Part shown: positions 1 through 5,890 of the stretch, piece by piece
Numbering within the stretch: position 1 is the stretch's first letter
How the letters are laid out: the number at the start of each line of letters is the position of its first letter
Assembly (NCBI GenBank): GCA_031278965.1
Contig: JAITJJ010000129.1
Coordinates: forward strand, 1 to 5,942
From: Deferribacteraceae bacterium
GTDB lineage: Bacteria; Chrysiogenota; Deferribacteres; Deferribacterales; JAISNW01
Length of the DNA: 5,942 nucleotides
Direction of reading: 5' to 3'
Made by a program: the position numbers and the translations under genes
The notes under the pieces: model-generated
What the model was told of the DNA's origin: nothing
The model's database searches: none
The model's input: only the letters and a program-made list of their open reading frames with translations

Positions 1-21
1 GAATCACAGACTGTCCTGAAA

Positions 22-1116
22 ATGCTGAAAAAAGCCGTTTTAATCTTTGCCTGCGCCATCTTTTTTCCCCCGATTGTTTCCGCCGCTGATACAATTTCCC
101 AACTGAAGAGAGATATTGAAACAACGGAGCAGGAGATTAAAAAGCTTTCCGACGGGAAGGCGAATCTGGTTAAAACCATAACCCTTACAGAGGATAAACT
201 TGCCAAACAGAAGCGGATGATAGCCCTGATAAACCGCGATATATCCGCCAACCTTAAAGAAGTTGACAATCTCCGCCGCTCTATTGAAGAGTCCGTAAAA
301 CAGCAGGGAAAAAACTCCGAGAAAGCAAGATTATTGGCGGCTTTTTTGGCGGACAATGCCCAGGATTTAACCACAAGAGCTTTTATATTAGGGGAGGCAA
401 GCGCCGGCATTAAAAATGCGGAGTTGATAGAGCAACTAAATTTAAACATACTTAAAGCTGTTCAAGATTTTGAAAGAGAAGAGAGGGAACTCTCCGTCAA
501 GAGTGAAGAGGTTCTGCGGAGAAATGAAAATCTCCTGAAACAGAGAGGGGAAGCGGAGGCGGCAAGAAATGACTATTCAAAAGACCTTGCGGCGCTGAAG
601 CTCCGTCTCTCCTCATTGAAAAATGACGAGAAAGCAAGCCGTGAATACCTTTCAGAGTTGGAAAAACGGAATCAGAGGCTTGCGGGGATTCCAAAATCTG
701 CCGGAAGCGGAAGCGGCGCCTTTGCAAAGCTGAAGGGAAAACTTTCATATCCGCTGAAGGGCAGGGTGGTAGAGCGGTTTGGGAAACGGATTCACCCTGA
801 TACAGGGCTTTCCATAACGCAATACGGAATAAAAATAAAACCGGCGGCAAAGGGTGATGTATTTTGCGTTGCAGACGGAAAGGTTGTTTATGTCAACAAT
901 CTGAGCGGTTGGCAAAATATTATTATAATAGAACATGACAAAAATTTTTTTACGGTGTATGGTAATATAGATGAGTTTTTTGTTAACCAAAATCAAGAAG
1001 TAAAAAACGGGACTTTAATAGGCAGTTTGGATACCTCTGTTGCAGAAACGTATCTTTATTTTGAAATCAGAAACCACCGGGACGCCGTGGATCCATTGGC
1101 GTGGTTTGCTAGGTAA
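22..1116 (+). CDS. envC: EnvC-like murein hydrolase activator (coiled coil + degenerate LytM/M23 domain)
   Basis: Predicted periplasmic activator of peptidoglycan amidases in cell separation. Residues 1-21 look like a signal peptide: basic MLKK, a hydrophobic core and a VSA-type end. Residues about 22-225 are charged, heptad-like and almost free of proline, as in the EnvC coiled coil. Residues about 240-360 are a LytM/M23 fold (FGKRIHP, then a GW...IIIEH strand, then a DPLAWF end). Every zinc-ligand or catalytic position looks replaced: HxGxD is Q267-x-G-x-K271, the YxH histidine is N315, and HxH is Y344-L-Y346. This indicates a non-enzymatic activator like EnvC or NlpD, not a peptidase. The ATG at 22 is chosen because the signal peptide starts there. 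The frame is open to the window edge and no clear Shine-Dalgarno is visible, so coupling to an upstream gene (FtsX is the usual neighbour) is likely. It is the first gene of the operon seen here. Confidence 0.87.
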   Translation: MLKKAVLIFACAIFFPPIVSAADTISQLKRDIETTEQEIKKLSDGKANLVKTITLTEDKLAKQKRMIALINRDISANLKEVDNLRRSIEESVKQQGKNSEKARLLAAFLADNAQDLTTRAFILGEASAGIKNAELIEQLNLNILKAVQDFEREERELSVKSEEVLRRNENLLKQRGEAEAARNDYSKDLAALKLRLSSLKNDEKASREYLSELEKRNQRLAGIPKSAGSGSGAFAKLKGKLSYPLKGRVVERFGKRIHPDTGLSITQYGIKIKPAAKGDVFCVADGKVVYVNNLSGWQNIIIIEHDKNFFTVYGNIDEFFVNQNQEVKNGTLIGSLDTSVAETYLYFEIRNHRDAVDPLAWFAR

Positions 1117-1119
1117 AAC

Positions 1120-1125
1120 GGAGAG
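1120..1125 (+). promoter_or_regulatory. Shine-Dalgarno of the ctpA gene
   Basis: GGAGAG lies just after the envC stop codon (1114-1116). Its GGAG core is five bases before the ATG at 1129. It fixes the ctpA start and lies entirely in the 12-nt intergenic gap. Confidence 0.7.
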
Positions 1126-1128
1126 TTT

Positions 1129-2424
1129 ATGAAGGGGAGAATTTTTTCCACCATTTTGATTGCGGTAGCGTTTGCGGCACTTTATTTCGGCGTTTACAGA
1201 ATGCAGTATACATCTTTTGTCCATGCGGCTAAACAGGAAGATAGATTTAGCGAGTTGGAAAACTTTTCGCAAATCATGTCGGAAATCAAGAAGCATTATG
1301 TTGAGGAGATATCAGATACAACACTCATAAACGGGGCGATAAAGGGGATGCTCTATGAGCTTGATCCGCACTCCGCTTATTTTACAGCCGATCAGTATAA
1401 ATCTTTTGTAACAGGGATGAAAGGCGAATTCGGCGGGCTTGGCATGACGATCGGCATGCGCGACAACTCTGTTACCGTAATTGCTCCGATAGATGATACG
1501 CCTGCTTATAATGCGGGTATTAAAGCCGGAGACATTATATATAAAATTGACCAGACGCTGACCAACGGTATGAATACCGATGAAGCCGTTAAGCTTATGA
1601 GGGGGAAGCCGGGGACAAAAATAACCTTGACTGTCCTTAGAAGAGGGGAGAATGAACCGCTGGTGTTTAATCTGGTTAGGGATATAATTAAAGTTAAAAC
1701 CGTTAAATTCCAGATGTTTGACGGCGGCATAGGGTATATCCGCCTGACAAATTTTAACGAAAACTGTTCAAACGAAGTAGAACAGGCATTGAAAGCCTTG
1801 AAAAAAGAGAGTCTGAACGGGATAATCCTTGATCTTAGGAGCAATCCGGGCGGTTCGCTTGCGGAAGCGATAAATGTTTCAAGCCTTTTCCTCCCTTCCG
1901 GCAAGGTCATTGTCAGCACAAGGGGGAGAGACGGCAAAGATTCCAACCATAACTCCAGAACTATGGATAACCGTGATACAGAGATTCCTTTGGCGGTGCT
2001 TGTGGATGAAGGGAGCGCCTCCGCCAGCGAGATCGTTGCCGGCGCTATACAAGATCATAAGCGGGGTGTTGTGATAGGGCTTACAACCTTTGGAAAAGCA
2101 AGCGTTCAAACCCTCCTTGATCTTAGGGGCGGGGCTGCCATGAAACTTACAACTTCCCGTTATTACACTCCCAGCGGGCGTTCCATACAAGGAGTTGGGA
2201 TTATCCCTGATGTGGAAGTGCCCAGAGGAACCATAGTATACAGCGAAGCGGGTTTTTCCGTTAAAGAGCGCGATCTTGCGGGGCATTTGAAAGGCGAGAA
2301 TGAAGACAACATTGAGGCCTCTCTTGATATTGGCAGCGTTCCCGTGCCCGATGCGGATTTTCAGCTTAAATCTGCGATACAGATTGTAAAAGGGCTTTCC
2401 CTTTACAGTAAAAATGAAAAGTAG
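1129..2424 (+). CDS. ctpA: C-terminal processing peptidase (S41 family, CtpA/Prc type)
   Basis: Serine protease of the S41 family, which cleaves proteins near their C-termini in the periplasm. Residues about 5-22 form a hydrophobic signal anchor. Residues 30-95 carry the N-terminal helical part with the family motif LDPHSAYF. Residues about 99-185 are a PDZ domain (GEFGGLGM carboxylate-binding loop, then AGIKAGDIIYKID). The protease core includes LDLRSNPGGSL and DEGSASASEIVAGA. By family alignment the nucleophile is Ser298 (middle serine of SASAS) and the base is Lys323 in TFGKASVQ. The 25-residue spacing fits the family, and Gln327 sits at the conserved +4 position. YYTPSGRSIQGVGIIPD is the usual substrate-strand region, and the C-terminal tail (DFQLKSAIQIVKG) is also typical. 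The length of 431 residues is normal. In this context it may process envelope proteins or amidase regulators, but the substrate is inferred, not seen. Confidence 0.96.
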   Translation: MKGRIFSTILIAVAFAALYFGVYRMQYTSFVHAAKQEDRFSELENFSQIMSEIKKHYVEEISDTTLINGAIKGMLYELDPHSAYFTADQYKSFVTGMKGEFGGLGMTIGMRDNSVTVIAPIDDTPAYNAGIKAGDIIYKIDQTLTNGMNTDEAVKLMRGKPGTKITLTVLRRGENEPLVFNLVRDIIKVKTVKFQMFDGGIGYIRLTNFNENCSNEVEQALKALKKESLNGIILDLRSNPGGSLAEAINVSSLFLPSGKVIVSTRGRDGKDSNHNSRTMDNRDTEIPLAVLVDEGSASASEIVAGAIQDHKRGVVIGLTTFGKASVQTLLDLRGGAAMKLTTSRYYTPSGRSIQGVGIIPDVEVPRGTIVYSEAGFSVKERDLAGHLKGENEDNIEASLDIGSVPVPDADFQLKSAIQIVKGLSLYSKNEK

Positions 2425-3625
2425 GTTGCAGGATACCGCAGATAAGATTTTTAATAAGATAAGGGGGGGGAAGACAGCCGCGGCGGTGATCCTTGCAGCG
2501 ACTGTCGTTCTGCTTGCGGTTGCAGCAGCGTTTCTGATTATTTATGCGCCCCCGTATCCGCCTTCCGCTGCAGACAATCTTACAGATAATCTCTCTACTC
2601 CTAAAGAGATAACCTATGACGACCTCCATAGCCGTATACGCCTAATCTTATTTGATTACAACCTAACGGCAGAACACCTTTCAGAAAGCGTATCTTCAGC
2701 GGGCGGAAAGCTGGAGTACACCCTTGCCCTGTCATCTGTCCCAAGAGAGAAGATGCGCTCTGTAGAGGCGGATCTTTTCAATCTCTTAAACTTAAACCGC
2801 ATGTCTCCGGAGCTTCTTCCCAACATGGTGCGCGGGGAGAACACGCAATTTATTATAAATCTTATCTTTGTTCTTCCGGAAACCCCCGTTGATAATCTTA
2901 CTCCGCAACCTTACCCCCCGGCAGAGGATTACCCTTTCGGCGTTCCGTTTCCTCCATATGGAAAAGGAGCGATAGCGCTCTTAATAGACGATGCGGGGAT
3001 GAATCTGGCTTTGGCGGATCGGCTCTCAAAATTGAATATCCCCCTGACTTTTGCCATAATCCCGCATACTACATATGCCAAAGATACTGCGGAGCTTGTG
3101 AGAGCGAGGGGGAAGAGTGTATTTCTTCACTTCCCTATGCAGCCGGACGGTTACCCCAATATAGATCCGGGCGAAGGTGCGGTGCTTATTGATATGCCGC
3201 AAACTATAATAGAGATGCTTACCGACAGCAATGTGGCAAATATCGGGGAGATAGACGGGGCAAACAACCATATGGGAAGCACTGTGACCGCCGATGCGGA
3301 AAAGATACGCCAAGTGCTTATCGCCCTTTCCAGGCATACCGATACTTTTGTAGATTCTAAAACTTCTCCGAATACCGCCGCTTACCGGGTTTGCAAAGAG
3401 CTGGGGTTAAAGTGCGCCCAAAATCAACGGTTTTTAGACAATGAAAATAACCGCGCCTATATAGCAAAAAAACTTTATGAAGCCCTGGTGTCCGCCGATA
3501 GGGGAGGGGCGATGGTTGTTATAGGGCATTTGCGGATTGATACGGTGGTTGTCCTTGAAACCGTTGTCCCGGAGCTTTTGAGCCGCGGCTACAAGTTTAT
3601 GCCGGTAAAAGAGCTCGCCCGATAA
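2414..3625 (+). CDS. yibQ: Divergent polysaccharide deacetylase, YibQ/DUF610 family, membrane-anchored
   Basis: Protein of the divergent polysaccharide deacetylase 2 family (NodB-like fold). These usually sit next to envC and ctpA, and their substrate is not established. The N-terminus is basic, followed by one membrane helix (about residues 20-44) and a proline-rich, poorly conserved periplasmic linker to about residue 185. The family domain follows, with DDAG (192-195), FLHFPMQP (237-244), NNHMGS (284-289), DSKTSP (314-319), FLDNE and IGH (370-372). D192/D193 and H286 are the probable metal-site counterparts. The ATG overlaps the end of ctpA by 11 bases and has no good Shine-Dalgarno, so coupled translation is likely. 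A GTG at 2486 behind the G-rich tract is a possible second start but would cut into the membrane helix. Oddity: a run of eight G lies about 50 bases into the gene. Confidence 0.9.
   Translation: MKSRLQDTADKIFNKIRGGKTAAAVILAATVVLLAVAAAFLIIYAPPYPPSAADNLTDNLSTPKEITYDDLHSRIRLILFDYNLTAEHLSESVSSAGGKLEYTLALSSVPREKMRSVEADLFNLLNLNRMSPELLPNMVRGENTQFIINLIFVLPETPVDNLTPQPYPPAEDYPFGVPFPPYGKGAIALLIDDAGMNLALADRLSKLNIPLTFAIIPHTTYAKDTAELVRARGKSVFLHFPMQPDGYPNIDPGEGAVLIDMPQTIIEMLTDSNVANIGEIDGANNHMGSTVTADAEKIRQVLIALSRHTDTFVDSKTSPNTAAYRVCKELGLKCAQNQRFLDNENNRAYIAKKLYEALVSADRGGAMVVIGHLRIDTVVVLETVVPELLSRGYKFMPVKELAR
2463..2470 (+). repeat. Homopolymeric G8 tract inside yibQ
   Basis: Eight consecutive G cover the codons for R17-G18-G19, just before the membrane helix. 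G tracts of this length can slip during replication, and a gain or loss of one base would shut the gene off. Whether it varies here is not visible from one sequence. Confidence 0.9.
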
Positions 3626-4570
3626 GTGAAAAAGCGGTATATACTTCCGGTTTTCATCCCTTTTGCGGGGTGCATCCGCAGATGCGTTTACTGCGATCAA
3701 AAGGCGATCACGGGGCATACCCCGTCCATGATCTTACAAAATGCCAAACAGCAGATAAACGAATGGGAAAGGCGGCGCAGCGAGTGGGATGAGATAGCTT
3801 TTTACGGCGGCACATTTGCCGGGCTTGACCGTTCCGTTAGGCTTGCCTTATATGAGATGGCCCGTCCTTATCCTGTGCGGGTTTCCACTTGCCCTGACAG
3901 CATAAAAGGTGATTTTATAGAGGAAGCTGAGGACAATATTTCGGTTTTGGAATTGGGAGTTCAATCCCTTTCAGATGAAGTTTTGCGTTTAAACGGACGC
4001 GGATATACTGCAGATGACGCTATATCTCTCTTTTGCGCTCTGAAAGATGCAAAATGTCAGACAGCCGCCCAGTTTATGACAGGGCTTTACGGGGAGACAA
4101 GGGGCGGATTTAAAGAAAGTTGCGACAGGATAAAGGAGTTGGAGGCGGATTTTGCACGAATATATCCGATGTTGGTCTTCTCGGGAGCACCCCTTGCAAA
4201 GATGGAGTTTGAGCCGTTGGAGCCTCTGGAGTCGCTTTTGCGCTCTGCTTGGCTCTTTATTGCTCTGACCGCCCGGAATATAAGGGTGATTAGAATCTCC
4301 CTTCCGCAGGGGTTCGGCGACAAATACGGCGGTTTTTATCACACCTCTTACGGAGATCTGGTAAAAACGGCGGTTGTTTATGCAAACTTCCTTAAAGAAG
4401 GGGTTTTAATGGAAGGTTTTAACGGGTATAGGGGAAAGTTGAAAAAAACAGGGGGTAAATGCGCCGTTTTTGATTTTGCGGATTTATCCCGGAGAGTTAA
4501 TGATTCATACTCGTTTGACGGATGGTTTAATGATAAAAGGTTAAAAGATTTTATCGGGGAGCTTTTATGA
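3626..4570 (+). CDS. Radical SAM protein, Elp3-like catalytic core without GNAT domain
   Basis: Cytoplasmic [4Fe-4S] radical S-adenosylmethionine enzyme. The cluster motif CxxxCxxC is C16-IRR-C20-VY-C23, near the N-terminus. It is followed by the SAM-contact strand AFYGGTF (58-64), the STxPD motif (87-91), LELGVQS (108-114), NGRGYT (123-128) and ARIYPMLV. This order and spacing match the short COG1243/Elp3-related radical SAM proteins. Those share the core of the tRNA-wobble-uridine enzyme Elp3 but lack its acetyltransferase domain, and none can fit in 314 residues here. Its substrate is unknown. Position 89 is Cys where I would expect Arg in relatives (STRPD), judged from memory. The start is GTG, directly abutting the yibQ stop with no spacer. 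The signature begins 15 residues later, so no shorter start is plausible. It overlaps rsmD by four bases. Confidence 0.88.
   Translation: MKKRYILPVFIPFAGCIRRCVYCDQKAITGHTPSMILQNAKQQINEWERRRSEWDEIAFYGGTFAGLDRSVRLALYEMARPYPVRVSTCPDSIKGDFIEEAEDNISVLELGVQSLSDEVLRLNGRGYTADDAISLFCALKDAKCQTAAQFMTGLYGETRGGFKESCDRIKELEADFARIYPMLVFSGAPLAKMEFEPLEPLESLLRSAWLFIALTARNIRVIRISLPQGFGDKYGGFYHTSYGDLVKTAVVYANFLKEGVLMEGFNGYRGKLKKTGGKCAVFDFADLSRRVNDSYSFDGWFNDKRLKDFIGELL
4556..4561 (+). promoter_or_regulatory. Shine-Dalgarno of rsmD
   Basis: GGGGAG lies within the last codons of the radical SAM gene, five bases before the rsmD ATG. It supports that start despite the ATGA overlap. Confidence 0.65.
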
Positions 4571-5103
4571 GAATTACCGGCGGAATCTTAAAAAACCGGA
4601 AGATAATCGCTCCGAAAGATGCCTCCAAACTCCGCCCTACCACAGACAAACTCCGCTCCGCATTTTTCTCTTCAATAGGGGGGATTGAAGGTGCAGCTTT
4701 TTTGGATCTCTTCGCGGGCACAGGGGCGGTGGGGTTGGAGGCGATAAGCCGGGGGGCGGACAGGGTTACCTTTCTTGATATTGATGTAAGGTGCATAGAA
4801 AAAAATATCTCCGTAATACCTGCGGGAGTTGAATTTAATATAATAAGCTCCGATATTCTGCAGGCAGGGAAAAGGCTGACGGGGAGAGTTTTTGATATAA
4901 TATATATTGATCCGCCGTATTCCGCCTTTTCACCCGATATAGTATTAATGCAGCTGAAAGGCAACCTCGCTACGGACACCCTTATAGGGTATGAAGAATC
5001 CGTCCGCTCCCCGTTTTTAATACCGGACGGCTTTAATATAATGAAAGAGAGAAGATACGGGGAGACAGTTTTAAGATATATAAAGCAAAATTCCCTTCGG
5101 TGA
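4567..5103 (+). CDS. rsmD: 16S rRNA (guanine(966)-N2)-methyltransferase RsmD
   Basis: SAM-dependent Rossmann-fold enzyme that methylates N2 of G966 of 16S rRNA during 30S assembly. It opens with the hallmark MRITGG and a basic stretch, then LRPTTDKLRSAFFSSI (22-37), the family's RPT..R..lF signature. Motif I is LDLFAGTGAVGLEA (46-59) and binds SAM. D71 at the end of the next strand (FLDID) is the probable ribose contact. The catalytic motif IV is DPPY (115-118). The length of 178 residues is slightly short but normal for the family. The start overlaps the previous stop as ATGA. coaD, a frequent downstream partner of rsmD, is absent, and the operon appears to end here. I see no strong intrinsic terminator behind it. 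Confidence 0.95.
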   Translation: MRITGGILKNRKIIAPKDASKLRPTTDKLRSAFFSSIGGIEGAAFLDLFAGTGAVGLEAISRGADRVTFLDIDVRCIEKNISVIPAGVEFNIISSDILQAGKRLTGRVFDIIYIDPPYSAFSPDIVLMQLKGNLATDTLIGYEESVRSPFLIPDGFNIMKERRYGETVLRYIKQNSLR

Positions 5104-5168
5104 AAGGACAGAGGGACGCTTTCAGAGGATTTGGCAAAGCTTTATTGATCAAAACCCGGCTTAACCGT

Positions 5169-5178
5169 TACCGCGGTA
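5169..5178 (+). promoter_or_regulatory. Perfect palindrome TACCGCGGTA, candidate activator site
   Basis: A ten-base perfect palindrome centred about 84 bases upstream of the expected start of the sigma-54 promoter. That is a typical distance for the upstream activating sequence of an enhancer-binding protein. Alternatively the overlapping ACCG/CGGT stem followed by ATTTT could be a weak rsmD terminator. The site is seen directly; its function is inferred. Confidence 0.35.
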
Positions 5179-5179
5179 T

Positions 5180-5202
5180 TTTAAATGGTTTAAAAGTTTA
5201 AA
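5180..5202 (+). repeat. Three TTTAAA hexamers, AT-rich spacer
   Basis: TTTAAA occurs at 5180-5185, 5189-5194 and 5197-5202, between the palindrome and the sigma-54 promoter. Such a flexible AT-rich segment would suit DNA bending between activator and polymerase. I found no good IHF consensus in it. The hexamers could be chance in AT-rich DNA. Confidence 0.35.
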
Positions 5203-5231
5203 TTAAGGATAGCGCTGGTTTTATCTGTTTC

Positions 5232-5248
5232 TGGCATACTTTTTGCTT
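5232..5248 (+). promoter_or_regulatory. Sigma-54 (RpoN) promoter
   Basis: TGGCATACTTTTTGCTT fits the -24/-12 consensus TGGCACG-N4-TTGCW. The invariant GG (5233-5234) and GC (5245-5246) are exactly ten bases apart, the -12 element TTGCT is complete, and the base before TGGC is C as preferred. Only two bases of the -24 element differ. The start of transcription should lie near 5258, about 22 bases before the ATG at 5280. Such promoters need an ATP-dependent enhancer-binding protein, so expression should be conditional (nitrogen, flagellar, pilus or stress type control; which one is not visible). Confidence 0.78.
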
Positions 5249-5279
5249 GTATTCGTATAGAAAGACAAAGAGGTGCTTT

Positions 5280-5432
5280 ATGAATACTTTAAGAGAAAGT
5301 GTGAAGACCGGGAAAAAAAGATGCGGCGAAGTTAAATTAGCATTGAGCTTTAACGCCAATAATTTTGGGATTGCCTGCCCAACTCAGGAAAAAAACAGAG
5401 AGAGCAAGATAAAAAAGGCGAGAGGGAAGTAG
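5280..5432 (+). CDS. Small basic hypothetical protein under sigma-54 control (50 aa)
   Basis: Not recognised. The ATG follows a strong Shine-Dalgarno (AAAGAGG, 5267-5273) and the sigma-54 promoter at the expected distances, which is the main reason to believe it. The frame also opens upstream from a TTG at 5247, but that codon lies inside the promoter's -12 region and cannot be the start. The product is 50 residues, strongly basic (about 13 Lys/Arg against four Glu), with two cysteines (15 and 33) and no signal peptide or membrane helix. The middle (KLALSFNANNFGIACP) is the only non-charged part, and the tail is very Lys/Arg-rich. After the TAG stop the same frame continues 21 codons to a TAA, so a broken longer gene is possible. 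It could also be a short leader ORF of a regulatory RNA. Confidence 0.45.
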   Translation: MNTLRESVKTGKKRCGEVKLALSFNANNFGIACPTQEKNRESKIKKARGK

Positions 5433-5498
5433 TCTCAACTTTCACATAGACTTAAAAAAGCTGAGGGCGAAGGAGAGCTTAAACAATTCCGCTCTTAA

Positions 5499-5591
5499 GG
5501 ACGGTGAAAACACCGACGGCTTGGCGTTTTTGGGCAAAAAAGGGTTTTAGCCTTTATGAATTGCCCTGTCCAAATAAAGGCGAATGCCTTT
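5499..5591 (+). ncRNA. Candidate structured RNA with competing hairpins
   Basis: Several perfect pairings lie close together. GGTG/CACC closes an AAAA loop (5503-5514). GGGCAA (5532-5537) pairs with TTGCCC (5561-5566) around an inner AAAGG/CCTTT stem (5539-5543 with 5551-5555). GGAC (5499-5502) can pair with GTCC (5568-5571), giving a closed three-way junction. ATAAAGGC (5574-5581) can instead pair back with GCCTTTAT (5550-5557), and its AAAGGC part can pair forward with GCCTTT (5586-5591). These choices exclude each other, as in a switch. It lies downstream of the sigma-54 promoter and may be part of that transcript. I recognise no known riboswitch class; the RNA nature is inference. Confidence 0.3.
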
Positions 5592-5687
5592 GTAAATCGT
5601 GATGATTCAAGGTTGATGCCATTAAAATTAAAAATCCATTCTAAAACAGCATCCCTTAAAACTGATTTTTTCAAAAGTCTGACGTGA
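5556..5687 (+). CDS. Possible small ORF (43 aa), unrecognised
   Basis: An ATG-started frame of 43 codons ending in TGA, beginning MNCPVQIKANAF and ending DFFKSLT. It is polar and lysine-rich with no recognised motif. AAGGG at 5540-5544 is eleven bases upstream, a poor Shine-Dalgarno distance. The ATG lies in the predicted hairpin. The frame is the same as that of the 50-residue ORF upstream, with stops at 5430, 5496 and 5505 between, so both could be remnants of one gene. A perfect hairpin begins at its stop codon. The call is weak, and chance is a real alternative. Confidence 0.22.
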   Translation: MNCPVQIKANAFVNRDDSRLMPLKLKIHSKTASLKTDFFKSLT

Positions 5688-5701
5688 TGCTTTCGCATCA
5701 C
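5684..5701 (+). other. Perfect 7-bp hairpin GTGATGC-TTTC-GCATCAC
   Basis: A seven-base perfect stem (5684-5690 with 5695-5701) with a TTTC loop, overlapping the TGA of the small ORF. No T tract follows on either strand immediately, so it is not a standard intrinsic terminator. It may act as a transcript-end stabiliser, a processing site or a protein-binding site. Confidence 0.5.
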
Positions 5702-5836
5702 TGCTCGTGAAACCCGTAGTTATTCTGTCCGGCAAATATTGCGCTCTCATGCAACTGAGCGTGAAACACTGTTCTTGCGCGCAAAAAGCATAAAATTATA
5801 TACCTCTATTTTTTTAAATATTTATTAACTTTTTTA

Positions 5837-5864
5837 TTGACTAATAATATATTTGATATATATT
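5837..5864 (+). promoter_or_regulatory. Sigma-70 type promoter of the repeat-containing gene
   Basis: TTGACT (5837-5842) is a five-of-six match to the -35 box. TATATT (5859-5864) is a five-of-six match to the -10 box, with a 16-base spacer. The surrounding DNA is nearly pure A/T, which could act as an UP element. Transcription would begin near 5871, giving a leader of about 34 bases. In such AT-rich sequence chance matches are common, but the TTGACT box and the position just before a strong ribosome binding site support it. Confidence 0.55.
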
Positions 5865-5890
5865 TAATTTAATTTCAAAACTAAATCTTT

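Larger units (their letters stand above)
5104..5279 (+). other. Regulatory intergenic region after rsmD
   Basis: No coding sequence is visible in this stretch. It holds a 10-bp palindrome, three TTTAAA hexamers spaced 8-9 bases apart (5180, 5189 and 5197) and a sigma-54 promoter. An imperfect TGAAAG/CTTTCA inverted repeat (5101-5124) begins at the rsmD stop codon but lacks a T tract, so it is not a convincing terminator. Confidence 0.6.

Noticed and set aside
2..19. Possible 3' end of an upstream gene: frame 2 reads NHRLS then TGA at 17-19, three bases before the envC ATG
   Set aside because: FtsX often precedes envC and this spacing would suit it, but five residues cannot identify a protein.
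497..850. Long minus-strand open frames antisense to envC, and similar ones under ctpA, yibQ, the radical SAM gene and rsmD
   Set aside because: They are shadows of well-supported genes, with no family motifs and no ribosome binding sites.
5101..5124. TGAAAG/CTTTCA inverted repeat at the rsmD stop as a terminator
   Set aside because: The stem is only six bases with a twelve-base loop and is not followed by a T run.
5247..5279. Upstream TTG start for the small sigma-54-controlled ORF
   Set aside because: It overlaps the -12 element, lies upstream of the predicted transcript start and has no Shine-Dalgarno. The ATG at 5280 has one.
5280..5550. Resemblance to a flagellin N-terminus (ALSFNANN, and in another frame NSALKDGENTDGLAF) behind a sigma-54 promoter
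   Set aside because: The pieces lie in different frames, need gaps, and lack the LSSG and AAGLAI core. Sigma-54 promoters are not specific to flagellins.
5495..5701. 68-residue open frame on the minus strand
   Set aside because: No Shine-Dalgarno, no recognisable domain, and it overlaps the hairpin-rich stretch. It may be an accident of composition.
5706..5767. CGTGAAAC direct repeat (5706-5713 and 5760-5767) as a CRISPR-like or att element
   Set aside because: Only two copies of eight bases, with no conserved flanks and no integrase gene nearby.
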